Under the pieces are notes generated by a model. That model did no database searches and was not told the origin of the DNA. It worked only from the letters and a program-made list of their open reading frames with translations. A stretch of 64,000 nt of DNA from Phragmites australis (Eukaryota; Streptophyta; Magnoliopsida; Poales; Poaceae), in NCBI RefSeq assembly GCF_958298935.1, contig NC_084931.1:20549334-20613333 (forward strand), in the 5' to 3' direction. Below are positions 1-11,990 of this stretch, in pieces; the stretch's first letter is position 1, and each line of letters starts with the position of its first letter. The translations under genes were made by a program, and so were the position numbers.

Positions 1-2958
1 GATATTCAGAAGCTGTGGAACAGTATTCATCGGCTTTGTCATGCAATAGCGAATCACGCTCCTTTTCAGCTGTCTGTTTTTGCAATCGTGCAGCTGCATA
101 TCAAGCACTTGGTCAAGTTACTGATGCGATCGCAGATTGTTCACTTGCCATGGTTCTTGATGCAAGTTATCCCAAGGTATATTGTGAGAGCTCTCATTCT
201 ATTTTACGAGCATGCCATTTTTCATGCATTTCTATGTAAAGAAAAAATGATGAGAGATTTGTATCAACTGTTTAAGCTCTACATGGTTGTTATAAATTTC
301 AGGCAATTTCTAGGCGAGCCACCTTATATGAGATGATAAGGGATTATGGACAGGCTGCTAGTGATGTAAGGAAGCTAATCTCGCTTCTTGAAAAGCAATT
401 CAATAAGTCTAGAGTATCACCAAAAGTTGTGAACAAGCACAGCGATCTGAAGCAAGCACGTGCGAGACTTTCATCTTTAGAGGATGAAGCAAGAAAAGAT
501 ACTCCCTTGAATCTATATTTAATCTTGTAAGTTTTGCAAATTAAAATTTACCTTTTTTTACTCTAGTAATATTTTCTTCCCTCCAAATTGTGTCCCGTCA
601 ACCTGAATGTTTTCATTCTTTTAAAGCAGTTGACACTTATTCCTGCATTTGATTTCCACCTGCTATTATCACTGATCCAGAGAATGAAAGAATAATGCTG
701 ATTATATGCCTAATTGTGTTGAATGCACTTTACTTAGTGACTTCAAAAGGAATTATGCTATTCCATGTGTGTTTTGCAATAATATTGGTTGGACATTGAA
801 GTGACAATGGCTGAAAAATGCCTTTGTCCCAATAAAAATATATTCTTGTGATAGGCCCTGTTCCCGGTATCAACAACGAGAAAAAAGAACCGAATGGAAA
901 CAGCAACTATGGCTCTCGGCCCAGACAACGTCCTAGGCGTAGTTTAACTGTTTATCGTGAATTATATTTGACATCGTGAGATGGCAACATAGCATTTCTG
1001 GAATTTTGCATCAATCGTGTCTATTATTTTTCAATACAAGTGGTACTGCTAGGTGCTATGCATGGCAGTGCTGGACCGGTCAGTATTGATTGTGTGGTAT
1101 ATTTTGCATAACTTTATGCTGGATTGAATTTGGTGTTGATAGATGTTACAAAGTATAAACCTGGCAGCTTGCGGGCACAATAATCTGCTAGTTAGTACAA
1201 GTATAGTAGGGTGCAACTAATAAAGTATTTGAGTATTTTGTCAAGCATGGGTATGATTTCCTCTAGAAAATTTAATCCAAGACAGGAGCTGCAGAGTTCT
1301 TGTTAGTGGGTGTGTGTTTAGGGGTGGGAGGCAGTAACTACATTAGGACCGAGATTTGTATATGTTGCTAGAGAACTTCATCTAGAATGTCATAGAAATA
1401 AGTTTGAGCCCTTTATGTTATACTGTGGGGAACTCCCCCACAATTCTTCTGTAAAAAAATGTTTTAGCACTTTATGTTTAGTAGTAAAATGCTCCGTACT
1501 GTGAGCTAGTCAGGTCATATTAAAAAAAAAACTTGACCAATCTAAGAGGAACTAGGTGGCATTATAAATAAGAAGAAATAGACATCTAAATTCGTGTTGA
1601 AGAGGACTCGGACCTGCGTGGTTTAGGCGTACATCTACACCCTCAACCAACTGAGCTAGTCTTAGTTCTTAGTCAGGTCATTTCTATTACACTCCCACTT
1701 TGACTTCTAATGAATCGCACCCTTCTTATGACACGAAACATATTCTATTTTGCTCATGTTATGTGGAGATAAACTTAATTTACTGACTATCCTTTTTTCC
1801 TTTTCAGGGGAGTCGAGCCGTCTTGCTCTTCAGCAGATATTAAGAAAGCATACCGAAAAGCTGCATTGAAACATCACCCAGACAAGGTCTTCATTGCTTT
1901 AGATGAATTCTCAGATTTCATACAGAAAGCTTGCTTTTAACACTTCTTTGACCTACAGGTTGTTCAATTGCTAGTAAGGAATGAAAATGCTGATGATGGA
2001 TTTTGGAGGGATGTTGCCAAGGAAGTTTATGCAGATGCAGATCATCTGTTCAAAACAATTGGGGAGGCATATAATGTTCTTTCACACCCTGACAAGGTAA
2101 AATACAAAGTCAAATCTATGCTTAAGGAAATTACATAGTAATATTTGCATGCCTTAATTTTGACCTTCTCACTCGATTGATGTTTTTGTTTATTTTCTAA
2201 GGAATTTGTTATATGCATGGTGGGAGAAAATTGGGAATTTGGGTTGATAACTTAAGTGCATTTTTCCAAGTTGCAGGTGTTGTATGAACATTCTGCAGGA
2301 AATAATAGGAGTAATCGATACATCTGCCATCAGCAGACACATGTTTTTCATGGCACTGTGCACACGGACACATAATAAAGAAAGCAAAAATAAAATTGAA
2401 CTGTACGTAGGAGGAACTGCATATCTTCTGCATATCTTTCATTTTAAGGAGTGTAATTGAACCCATGACCCTAGCTACCAGTCTCGTGCCCTGCAGCTCT
2501 ATCACTAGGTTACATAGGTGTCCTCCATGTCTACAGAACTACTTTAAGCATGACTTTTCCTACTCACTGATGGTAGTTGTTTCGAATTTCTTATAATTAC
2601 GAAATGAGACTTGTGCAGTTTTCTGTTTCATCATCCTACACGGATGAATTTGTTTTCATGTGTGTACTTGTGTTCGAATTTCTTATAATTACGAAATGAG
2701 ACTTGTGCAGTTTTCTGTTTCATCATCCTACACGGACGAATTTGTTTTCAAGTGTGTACTTGTGTTCGAATTTTGCAGCGTCAAGAATATGACTTCGAAG
2801 AGGATCTAAGAAATGCTAAGAAGAGAGCACCTAAGGCGAGGAGTATGCATAGGTCACCAGAACCAAACTATGGCAACAAAGGTTTCAACCCACGTCAGTG
2901 GCAGTCAAACAGAGGTTCATCACGACGTTGGTACGGATATTCAGATGATTACTGGTAA
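1..2958 (+). CDS. TPR-DnaJ (Hsp40) co-chaperone, 5'-partial, five exons visible
   Basis: Plant TPR plus J-domain protein; J domains stimulate Hsp70 ATPase and TPRs dock chaperones or clients. Exons read as 1-176, 303-526, 1808-1886, 1959-2096 and 2779-2958, all with GT-AG borders and matching phase. The first two encode TPR helices (NRAAAYQALGQVTDAIADCS, then RRATLYEMIRDYGQAASDV). Exon 3 gives the J-domain helix II and the HPD signature (KKAYRKAALKHHPDK), and exon 4 ends the J domain with GEAYNVLSHPDK. An intron splits the J domain and a stretch of about 25 residues separates the HPD loop from helix III. The last exon is basic and aromatic, ending in W-TAA. The window starts inside the gene, so the N-terminus is missing. 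No stop or frameshift is seen. It resembles the Arabidopsis TPR15/TPR16 type; that assignment is from memory of the family. Confidence 0.9.
1507..1681 (-). mobile_element. tRNA-derived SINE with 12-bp target duplication, in intron 2 of the DnaJ gene
   Basis: On the minus strand an A-box-like TAGCTCAGTTGG (near 1663-1652) is followed about 35 bases later by a B-box-like GGTCCGAGTCC, then a non-tRNA body ending in a T run (1521-1530 read on minus). The 151-bp body, 1519-1669, is flanked by identical TAGTCAGGTCAT at 1507-1518 and 1670-1681. A pol III promoter, a homopolymer tail and a target duplication together indicate a SINE. It is not a functional tRNA because the acceptor and anticodon arms do not pair. 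Confidence 0.8.
2581..2778. repeat. 92-bp tandem duplication ending at the last splice acceptor of the DnaJ gene
   Basis: The unit beginning TTCGAATTTCTTATAATTAC occurs at about 2581 and again at about 2673, almost identical (for example cacggatgaa versus cacggacgaa). A third, truncated start (TTCGAATTTTGCAG) lies at 2765 and forms the acceptor before exon 5 at 2779. Confidence 0.85.
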
Positions 2959-4424
2959 ACTTATTGGCAGCTACATGTGGTGTGGTCATAACGCGAGAAG
3001 CAACTTTTTCATCAGTTGCATTTGGAGCAAGGCCTCCTTGCGCCATGGCGCGTGGCACCTGTCTTCCTGGTGTTTTTAGGCGCCACTGCTAACTCACCGG
3101 CCTCTTTGGCACATGGTGGATCGGTCAGCCCATGGTTGATGCCATTCTTTTTGGAGAGGATGGAAATATAAGGATTGATCAGTTGCGATGATTGCTTTTG
3201 ACACTGCGCTGGTGTACTGGCTGGGCCAGCACATAAGCGGGACATCAAGTCATCTTGTTGGCATGATGGCCTTGAGTCTGAACACTAACGGCTATGGGAG
3301 TGGGACATTCTATCTTTGCTGACATGATCTCAGTCCGGACACTAACAGCAACATCAAAGGTTAGAATGCATGGAGATAAGGTCGGTTTCTCCATAGCAAA
3401 TGCATATTTTTTTCGTTTAGCGCATAGTTACTGTCTCAGGGTACAGTACCAAAGATCACCAGAAAGATGAAACGATACATGTTCTTTTCTACGTGGTCTG
3501 CGAACTGCGGTTTTGTTCTGGTTTGTATAAATTATTCAGATGATGTACCATACCTGAATGGGAAACAGAAAGAAAAGTGGTACATATTGTAACTGCCCAA
3601 TGTCGATTGCATAATCTCGAGTTTTTTATTCTTTACTACACTTGTTATGAATAGCAAGAAGAGCACCATGCCTTTTTGTTAACAAATATTACGACGCATA
3701 TGCAGCTTTGTCAAGCGAAGCGTATCTAGCCGAATTCTATTATTGTTAATTACAATAGTGACGCGAGGCCTAAGCGTCAGTGAAGGTCTGGCCGGTAACT
3801 TCCAAATTGTGTCCGCGCGAAAAAAGAAAACCAAATTATGGTTACATTACAATCAATATTGCACTTTACGAAAATTAAAATATTCGGTGGTATTTTGAGG
3901 GAGTGCAATTTTGCCAGTAGTATTTTTTAACCGAGGGAGTGCAAGTTTGCCACTTGCCAGTAGTATTATATTTTGGTGAAATCCACCGGTAACTTGTATT
4001 GTGTTCTCACTTAGGTCTATGAACTCTCAAATTTTAGACTTGGACCTCAACTTGCTAAACGTACCACCCAAGGTCCAAAACCCCTTGTATCCTTGGAATA
4101 ATGATGTGGCCGCTGACAGGGCATGCTGACTGTATAATCTTCTCTCTCATCCTCTCCTCTCTCTCATCTCCTCTCTTCTCTTTGGATGGCCACTCGGAGC
4201 CCATGGCCTCTTCACTGGTGGAGCCACCAGAGTGAATTGGTGCACCTTCTGCTAGCCGACATCACTAGGGCCATCGCCACAGCTCCCAGATCCGTCAGTG
4301 GATTCCACTTTTTTTTTTTTTACTGAGTGAGTGTATGTTCCAATTCTCAAAGGTCATATTTTTAATCTAATGGAGGGTATCGTTCCAGTTCTCAAAGGGG
4401 AAACTCTCTTCCACGTGACCTTGC
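2959..4424. other. 3' flank of the DnaJ gene and intergenic DNA
   Basis: The first 700 bases probably include the 3' UTR; no single poly(A) signal stands out. Around 3880-4080 there is a low-copy-looking repeat (two copies of gggagtgcaa..tttgcca), and 4138-4190 is a CT-rich run. No gene is seen. Confidence 0.4.
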
Positions 4425-4431
4425 AACTTTC

Positions 4432-5141
4432 AAAGTATAAGTGAATTGTTCATATTTCTCCATTAGCTTAGTATGTACCAGAGATCTCGAACTTGAGTCC
4501 TGACGAGCACAATTAAATAAAAATTACAGTTGACTCCTATTTCCACGTATTAGGCTTGAGGGATCCTCTACATGAGGGGAATTGTTGAAGTATAAGTGAA
4601 TTTCCTATATTTTCCCATCAGTTTATGTTTATGAGGTCAATTGGCTAGTGCATGCAGCTCAATAGAGACGCTCTCAGAGACGTAGCTGAGGAGGCCAGCC
4701 ATGTTAGGGTTCTGGGGGCTTCACTCTCTTGTTGGACATAGATTTTGAGAAGGATGCAAGCTTGCGCAGTGAGCAACAGCAGCGAGGTGACAGGGACATA
4801 AGAGGTGGGGTGTGAAAGACTATTACTCATCCAGCACAGCTCAGACAACAATCGTTTCGAACAGAGGCGTGATGGATCAGGAGAACTCGTGTGATGCGGA
4901 CAAGCTGGCGTGTGTTGGAGGCGTACGTGTGTGTGTTGGGTTCACATGAGTAGGAGGGTAAAAGGAGATTGTGTGGTCTGTAACGAACTCAAATTGAATA
5001 GATAAGAAAACTTTGAACCCAAACGAAAGATAGAGCCTGATGGCTCTGCTCTTCCCGAACTGCTTTCCCCTTTTACTGTTCTTCTCATTTGACTGACTTG
5101 TGTTGCTCGAGCTGATCGAAATCGTTGCGAGGTTCATGACA
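4432..5141 (+). mobile_element. TRIM-like LTR debris: short internal domain followed by an LTR
   Basis: A fragment resembling an LTR start (AAGTATAAGTGAATT at about 4435) runs into a short internal domain (about 4482-4580: tctcgaacttgagtcctgac, then a purine stretch catgagggga). A second LTR start, TGTTGAAGTATAAGTGAATT, follows at 4584. LTR-PBS-like-internal-PPT-LTR within about 150 bases is the plan of a terminal-repeat retrotransposon in miniature. The left LTR is mostly deleted. The sequence then runs on to a CA end at 5141, just before a tRNA primer site, so 4584-5141 may fuse two LTRs. The last 200 bases recur at 27069-27265. Confidence 0.5.
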
Positions 5142-5143
5142 AT

Positions 5144-5156
5144 TGGTATCAGAGCC
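5144..5156 (+). promoter_or_regulatory. LTR-retrotransposon primer-binding site (initiator Met tRNA)
   Basis: TGGTATCAGAGCC lies two bases after the LTR end at 5141. It is the standard plant PBS complementary to initiator methionine tRNA. Confidence 0.8.
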
Positions 5157-5244
5157 ACTCACCATAGACCTACATTGGAGCGTCACCGTGGAAGACCCCT
5201 ATTCAAAATTGTGTTACCAATCGTAGCAGCAGAAGGCGCATGCC

Positions 5245-5442
5245 ATGGAGGAGCAGTTCACGACGTTCCTCAAGGCTTACAACGAAGATCGGCTGCACCA
5301 GCGTCAAGACAATCAGTTGATGCAAGAGCACATGAAGGCTTTGCAGAGATCGTTTGACAAATGGTGGTTGAGTTTGGAGACGAGGGTGGTGGATCTACAT
5401 CAAGCCATCAACATGCTGAAGCAAAGTCCATGGCCGAAGTAG
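5245..5442 (+). pseudogene. retrotransposon gag N-terminal remnant
   Basis: A 65-codon reading frame starts 89 bases after the primer site, with Glu/Gln-rich, helical content (EEQFTTFLKAYNEDRLHQRQ, then METRVVDLHQ-like heptads as LETRVVDLHQ). Position just after LTR plus PBS and coiled-coil composition suggest the start of gag. It stops at 5442 and no CCHC knuckle or pol follows, so the element is truncated. Assignment rests mainly on position. Confidence 0.5.
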
Positions 5443-6376
5443 CCTTGGCCTCCATATTGGCATCCTCTCCCACATCCATATCCGGAGCAGGTATGCGCAG
5501 CCACCAAGTGAGGAGGATGGGGGATTAGTGTCGACAAACCATCTCTCGGCCACCTGCGCTCACTCTTCACTAGGCTGAAGCCGATCATGGTCCAAGCTCG
5601 CAATGCGCCATGCCTCCCCTCTCTCTCGTTTCCTATGGGGCCCAGTGGTCAGAACCGTCTTCCACCTCGTGCGATACCCTTCCATCTTCGACACCGACTC
5701 GATTTTGAACAATCTCGCTGAATCCACCACACAATTAAGGAATTAAATCACCAATTGGTTCTGGGAATGGAAACCGAGCAACCACACAATCAAGCCACGA
5801 CCGTTTCGTGAAGATTTTGTGCACGTAAGACGAAAACTGAAGCTGGCAATGACGCGCGTCGCCTTGAACCCTAAACTGCCTTAGTCCCACCTTCTCACCA
5901 TATATAAGGCCACCTGAGACCCCCACAAGCACCCCAAACATCATCGCCTCTTTTCCCCAACTCCTCGCTGCTAGAGCGCTGCGCGAGAGTCCCCTCACCG
6001 AGCTAGCGCCATCGTCAAAGGTCCTCACTGTCGTGATGCCACTGCGAGCCACCTCGTTGTCCCGAAACTCATCAATTGAGTTCATCATTGCCGCTTGGTG
6101 GTACTACACCGCTCGTTGGAGAAGTTGGACCAAATGAGCTCAATCTCGACAACACTTCGGCCTTGCGCCACTGCAAAGAAGGCCGCTGGTGCCGCCCGTG
6201 CTCTAAGCAGCCTCTCAACGCCCACAACCACTCCAATTGAGTTCTTAATCACCCCTGGTGCTACTCCACTGCTCGTTAGAGAAATACGAACCCTCTAGTG
6301 CGATTCCGATTACACACCAATGAGCCTCCATCACAACCCGACCATCGTCGCCGTCAAAGACTGCCGGAACCGAGCC

Positions 6377-6379
<3 letters not shown>

Positions 6380-6446
<67 letters not shown>
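6380..6446. repeat. (AT)n microsatellite, about 67 bp
   Basis: Uninterrupted AT dinucleotides. The Tyr-Ile repeat reading frames across it on both strands are artefacts. Confidence 0.97.
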
Positions 6447-6448
<2 letters not shown>

Positions 6449-6732
6449 GACAATTAAGATTAGATGTGGCATATCTCTTCGGTGTAGGTTGATCTCAATT
6501 GCTCAACTATCAGTTTCAAAATCAACACATTAGATACCAATCATCAACCACCTCACCATGCCTTGTCATCGCTAGCTTAGCACCATGTCATGTATTTGGC
6601 TTGTGGTCATCCAGTCAACACTCTCTTCTACTTTTTAAACAAACTAGTACAATGCCCCTACATCGTAACGGATCTTAAATTTTGCACCCCTACACTATAT
6701 TGCAATGGATCCTAATCTCACACATGTACAAT

Positions 6733-6930
6733 GGCCCTGTTAGGCACAACTTGTGCTTCTGCACAATCCGCTTCCTTAAGAATCGTATGAAAAGCAGATT
6801 CTGCTTCTCTGGATTATGCAATTCATTTTTAGAATCCGCTTACTGATAATCTGTTGTAGAATCCTACCGTTTGGCATAGTTTCTGCAGATTCTCCAGAAT
6901 CCACAAGCAAAAGCTGTGCCAAATAGGGCC
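6733..6930. mobile_element. MITE with hAT-like GGCCCTGTT-type ends
   Basis: Left end GGCCCTGTTAGGCACAACTT matches the reverse complement of the right end (GGCCCTATTTGGCACAGCTT) with few mismatches, over about 24 bases. Length is 198 bp and no coding is seen. Flanks do not give a clean target duplication. Ends of this sequence are common on hAT-type MITEs in grasses. Confidence 0.7.
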
Positions 6931-7145
6931 AACATTATTGTACTTCCCACACGAAGAAACAAAACACGATGCTAAAGATAATATAGTAAGGTGCCTGTGC
7001 ATTGTCATGGGTTACAAATCTTAGTCTCAATATTTATTTTGTTTATCACATAATGCGAACAAAATATGGTGTTGTTGAAGACAATACATAAGTTTAGTTG
7101 AAAATAAATAAATAAATAAATAGAGAAGACAATATATATAAATTC

Positions 7146-7626
7146 TGACAATGAGTACTGGATAACTACCATATCCGGGCACCCCAGTTTCTTGTAATTC
7201 TTGAGCGTATCTCTATCTCTGAGAAAGGGATACCTGGATGAAAAAAAACTACCCGTGTATACCTAGGGTATCCCATAAACAGAAAAGTTTATCTCCAAGA
7301 ACAGGAAGGAAGACAACAAAGGATGTACGATGCCCCTATATATACTGAGCCTAGGGATCCTGCAGAGAAAAAGTGATTAGAAGTTGCACAAGTCGCAAGG
7401 CAACACAAGCCGAGCAAGGAAGTCGCTGACTAGGATAGATTCATCTAGGCTAGCTGCACACCCCCTGGTAACATTCTCTGATCAATAAAAAAAAACATGA
7501 CATATGGTTATTATCCTAAGGGAGGATCGAAACTACCCCTCTTTGTGTTCCTTTGATTCTTTTGCTCAAGACATCCTCCTTCTGTTCTACAAATTTGTAA
7601 GATCAGCGGTTCATCAATAGTCGACA
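7146..7626 (+). repeat. 5' LTR of the gypsy element
   Basis: A 481-bp LTR with TG...CA ends and a TATA-like CTATATATAC near 7337. It pairs with 12634-13089 plus 14859-14969. The right copy carries an extra partial internal duplication (acaagacatcccccttgtat and acaagacacctccctatata near 12900-12960). Confidence 0.88.
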
Positions 7627-7628
7627 GC

Positions 7629-7645
7629 TGGCGTCGTCTGTGGGG
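7629..7645 (+). promoter_or_regulatory. gypsy primer-binding site
   Basis: TGGCGTCGTCTGTGGGG, two bases after the LTR end, is a one-base variant of the TGGCGCCGTCTGTGGGG site typical of TAT-lineage grass gypsy elements (RIRE2/Grande-like). Confidence 0.75.
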
Positions 7646-8124
7646 ATCATGACAATAGGTGTTGAATATTCTGCATAGAACATGCTACCTGCTTCACCCA
7701 AGTCTACACCGAGGACTGTTTTTTTGGATTAGGGGTTCTACGACAATTTTACCCCTCTTCCCGACGAACTGGTGATCGATCAGGTGAATTTCAACAAAGA
7801 TCTTTATGGTGACGATTCTAGCAACGAAGTAAGTCGCTTTATGGATCAATGCACCAAGGATTATGGCATCGAGTTCTAACCACTTGATTTCTAAGACAAT
7901 CGTGAATGCCTAATTCATCACAAGTCGGGATCTTCCCCCGTCACTTCCAACAACATGGATTGTCAAGACACCTATTCGGAGCAATTTGATGAAAAATCCA
8001 TGATGAATCTGGATACTTCCTCTAGTGGAGGTTACCCCCGAGAAGTCTTTGACATCGTAGATGGGGTGATGGTCTCGACAATCATGATGATGACCTTGCA
8101 AATGTACAGGGCCCTCCAGCTCTA

Positions 8125-8496
8125 ATGAGCACAGTTACTCAAGCCTTCCACGATATAATACCCAGATTTTCGGCCAACCCTATTGGCCAGATATCGCTCC
8201 TCGTTACATTCGGGAAGCATGACAACTTACGAACAAAAAAAATTATATTCAACGCGGTTGACATGGAGACGACATACAATGCCATCTTGGGAAGACATAC
8301 TCTTGCCAAATTCATAGCAGCCACGCATTACATTTATTAGTGCGTGAAGATCCTGAGGCCCGAGGGGGTCATCACTATTCGGAGTTGCCCCAAGGCAGGT
8401 CTCCACTACGACAAGTGGAGTCTGGATATGGTAGCTCAACACCAACCAAGCAAGGAACCCAAGATCTTAAGGATCAAGGTGAACAAGAAGCATTAG
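8125..8496 (+). pseudogene. gypsy pol remnant: end of the retropepsin-like protease region
   Basis: The frame reads IGQISLLVTFGKHDNLRTKK, then TTYNAILGRHTLAKFIAATH, which matches the conserved block L-G-x-I-x-L-x-V-T-F-G...F/Y-N-A-I-L-G-R-x-x-L-A-K-F of plant gypsy protease-region proteins. A TAG at 8338-8340 interrupts it. The same frame then continues (VKILRPEGVITIR), as in intact relatives, to 8494-8496. The catalytic D-S/T-G motif is not seen in this piece. This is the only recognisable sense-strand coding left in the element. Confidence 0.75.
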
Positions 8497-9257
8497 TCAT
8501 GACCGTGACCATAGTGCCTCGAGAGGAAAACCTAGAAACTCGGGGGCTTGGTTCCACATCTAGTATGGAACCCATATAAATAACGCCTACGCTTCCCCCA
8601 AAGTAATAAGAGTCACTGCTTATCAGCTTAATCTAGTCTGTGTCATTTAGTTTTAAGATATTAGGTCCAAAATAACTCGTAGGTCGTCAATAAGCTCTGT
8701 AAGTCACAAGTTTAAATACTTAGATAATAAAGATAATATTTTCTAGGAAGTCGATCGAATTGTTTTCTTGCTTTACTTGTTTGCTTGCGCATCCACATGC
8801 CTAACAATGAGATAAGCTGCTTCTCGGGTTCTTCATCCCAAACGTGCACCCGGGGAGGCAAAAAGATTTTCTCGACCCAAAGGCAATATGAGCTATTTTT
8901 TTTATTGTGTTTCATATTTAGACTGCCAACCCAGAAAAATCCTTCTGAGTAAAAAGTCAGGGGCTTAACAAGCACTAGGCATTGGAAACCAAAAATGACA
9001 TATTATGTACCTTCTGAAAGCAAATCTAACATGAAGGGAAGGATCATTACGTTGCAAAAAGTCTCCTTATCTTGTTCCTTGAGTGACCAGGGGCTACGAC
9101 GCCTCCGACTCAGGCGGACCAAAGGCTAGTCATAATAAGCGATCTAACTAGCGATTAACGTGTCCCAAACTAATCAAACAAAAAAGTCAATAAGGAGACC
9201 ACAATATGCTATCGAACACATCCAACAAAGAGTATTCTCATCAAATGCGAAAAGCGT

Positions 9258-11990
9258 TTAAAATTCTATGACTCTAACAAAAGTTACCAAGTGTTTATTA
9301 CAAACCGCAGGGTAAAGAAAAAAAAATCTACAGCAAGGATCCAAGTCTGAAGTCCATTGTGTCCATGAATGTCCAATCACCTCTTCCACATTCTGTGCCG
9401 ATGGCTCATCCGACTCCTCCCCGAAGCCATCTTGGAGAGTATCGGGGTCGATGCCCATGGAATTGGGCCTTCAGGATGGCTAGCGCAAAGGTGGTCGCTT
9501 TTGCACTCTACCTGGTTTGGCTCAAGAGGTGCTCGATCACTTTCCCTTGGAGCCCCCCATATGCCTCGACGAGCTTGGTCACCCGGCTGGCCAGCCCGGC
9601 TGCATCGCCATTGCCGGCAAGCTTCACTGGGATTCTGACTCTAACAAGTGCCTCCTGGAAGACACTGAGGGCCACGACAAGTTGTTGTTGAGTGGCTGAC
9701 ATTTGGGCCCCTTCCCGGACCATGGCTTCCTAGTCCTTGGAGAGTTATGCAAAGCATTGTGTTCAGAGCAACAAGGAGGAATGATGGCATATCAGAGTTA
9801 TCGGAGACTTCCCTTCACCTGACCCTCCAGTTCCACACATGCCTTCTTCTTCTCTATGACAGCCTAGGAGAGTTGATGGTGCAGCTCGGTAGCCTGCTTA
9901 TCGAGTTTAGATACTTGAGCTATAGCCTTGTCGGCATTGTTGCAGGACTTTCTCAAACGATGCACTAACAACTGCAAAATGTTAGGTTAGTACCTGTTAT
10001 TTCATTAGTTAAATGGCTAACCTGTAGGCAGACACTTACCACAAAAGAAGGCATTGAAGACCGATTCTACGTGGCGATCCATCATCCCTTCGACCATATA
10101 CCTCCAAGTTGTGTCCGAAAGAATCCTGTACATCCTATTCACGAGTGTTGTGTCGGCCACTGAGGCGACGAGCACCAATTCATGGCTGTCGACAACTGAT
10201 GTCGGGGACCGCCAGGTTTGCTCCCTTCTCCTTCAAAGGAGGTGATGCCTGGAGCCTGAGGAGGTCGGGGCTTAGGGGCTTCAGGTGGCGCTCTGAGTAG
10301 CCTGCAAAAAGAGGGGTTGGAATGATGTGCTCCTATCAACATAGGAAAGACATTCATGGCAATAACACTCACCTGGGCCATTTTTTAATCAGGGAAGGTT
10401 TTACTAAGATCAGAAGGGACACCATCCTCTTAAGTGTCTTCTCAGGGACGCCTGCTTCAGTCCCTGATTCTAGTGTGGCTAGGGGAGCACCACCCGATGA
10501 ACCTGTGACAACGATTGCCTTCCCGTGGTCCTGAGCCAGGGGCTAAACGCACCCAAAGTTAAAAGCGGTATGGCTACAAAGGCTCTGGATAAAAACTTAA
10601 CTTACTAGAGTTAGGGCCATTGCTCCGAGTGCTCGCATCACAACTGGATCCTTGGAGATCATTGCCGAGGTTGGATTCCTAGTTGGCGAGGCTGGCACAA
10701 GGTCTGTGGGAAATAAGGGGCTAGAGCAGTTGGTGTTGGTAGCTTGGAATTGCCTGCTGGCGAGTTGACCTCTGCGTAGTCATCCCCCTCTGGCACCACA
10801 TCACAGGCAAAGGATGTGGCCTGCATCATGGCGCCACCGCCACCGCTCCCTCTTGGACCCGTGCTCCCCGTGATGATAACCTCATCCAGATTTGCAGCTG
10901 GAGCTCACACATTCTCGACCTCTGGATCAAGCTGCCCACACCTAGGATGCTGCACAAGTCCGCGATGGACATCATTATGGTCATGACTACTCGAAAAGAA
11001 AAGAAAATCAAAGAATGAGATGGTTTGTGAGACTTACTGACACAATCCTCCTTTGAGCGTTGGCATCCATCTCCACAATGGGGACCGAGATGTCCGAGCG
11101 GCTAGAAGAAGGGACTGTGTCAAATAGGAGCTTGGTTTTCTTGCCAGCTGCCTCCAACAAAAGCATTGCAGGAAGCGACAAACAATTGTGAGGACTAAGC
11201 TTGCAGTTCCTAAAGTGTCTACTAAGGATCGGTAGGTACCAGTCTCACCTTCTCAAGCTTGGTCCATCTCGACTGGAAATAGCCAGTCACTGGTAATCCT
11301 CGACTTTAGAGGACTTAAGGCAGCACCTGATGAAGCCCCTAGTGATGTCATACGTCATCAACTTTCTCTCCTTCAGGTGTCGGATCTCACCGATAAGATT
11401 CTGGTGGAGGGCGGTCATCGTCGGCTCCTTTGTCCAGGTAGGCCTCGGTAATGGAAGGAGACCCCTATAAGGAAGTCCTGGTGGACTAGGCTAGTAGTAG
11501 AACCATTTCTTATTCCACCTCGACCAGGAGCACTTGGCGGAGAAATCGATATACTCCGCCGACTTGCCCTCCCAAAGTCAGAATCCAGCACCACCGACGA
11601 CTTTGTTTTGAAACCCCTTCAACAGGTAAAAATACCTAAAGAGGTTGAAGGATGGGTGAAAACCCAGGAAGACCTCGCATAAATGTGTGAAGACACTCAA
11701 CATAATGATGGAGTTAGGGTTAAGGTGGATGAGTTCCACGCCATAGAAATTAAGCACCTCAAGGAGAAAACTGGAAGGGGAAGCGGGCTTGGGATTGTGT
11801 GGCCCGTCACCGGCATGCAGGCAATTAGGGATCAAGGTGGGATCACCTCATCAATATCTACCTTGACCAAAGCCTCCTCTATGATGTTGAACTCCTACCA
11901 GGCTGGAATCGCACTCGCTATCTTGTTTGCGTTGGAGCCCTCCTTCTTGATCTTCTTTCAGCCCATGTCGCCAGAGGAGTTGTGGGAGGA
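9258..11990 (-). pseudogene. antisense ORF of the gypsy element, PF04195-type N-terminus ('putative gypsy type transposon')
   Basis: Read on the minus strand from about 11990. The block LNFYGVELIHLNPNSIIMLS followed by VFTHLCEVFLGFHPSFNLFR is the hallmark of the Transposase_28 domain, and VVGGAGF follows. Further on come PPGLPYRGLLPLPRPTWT and LIGEIRHLKERKLMTYDITR with intervening stops. A C-terminal helical part follows (VALSVFQEALVRVRIPVKLA, EAYGGLQGKVIEHLLS at 9508-9723) with an acidic tail near 9400-9458. Such antisense ORFs between pol and the 3' LTR are known in Grande/RIRE2-like elements; function is unknown. Several stops and frame changes make it a relic. Confidence 0.75.

Larger units (their letters stand above)
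5443..7140. other. degenerate repeat DNA with no gene
   Basis: No pol domain follows the gag remnant. At 5911-5918 (TATATAAG) a TATA-like site precedes a C-rich leader, as in an LTR or promoter fragment. A degenerate direct repeat (aattgagttc...tactacaccgctcgtt) lies at about 6067-6120 and 6235-6285. An AT microsatellite and a MITE inside this stretch are listed separately. Confidence 0.35.

Noticed and set aside
1600..1669. tRNA-like A and B boxes suggesting a tRNA gene
   Set aside because: No acceptor or anticodon stem pairing, and it has a T-run tail and 12-bp target duplication; it is a SINE.
5735..6088. 117-codon minus-strand frame
   Set aside because: The plus strand here has a TATA-like site and leader-like text; the frame has no known motif and is probably chance.
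6245..6492. Tyr-Ile repeat open frames on both strands
   Set aside because: They are translations of the AT microsatellite.
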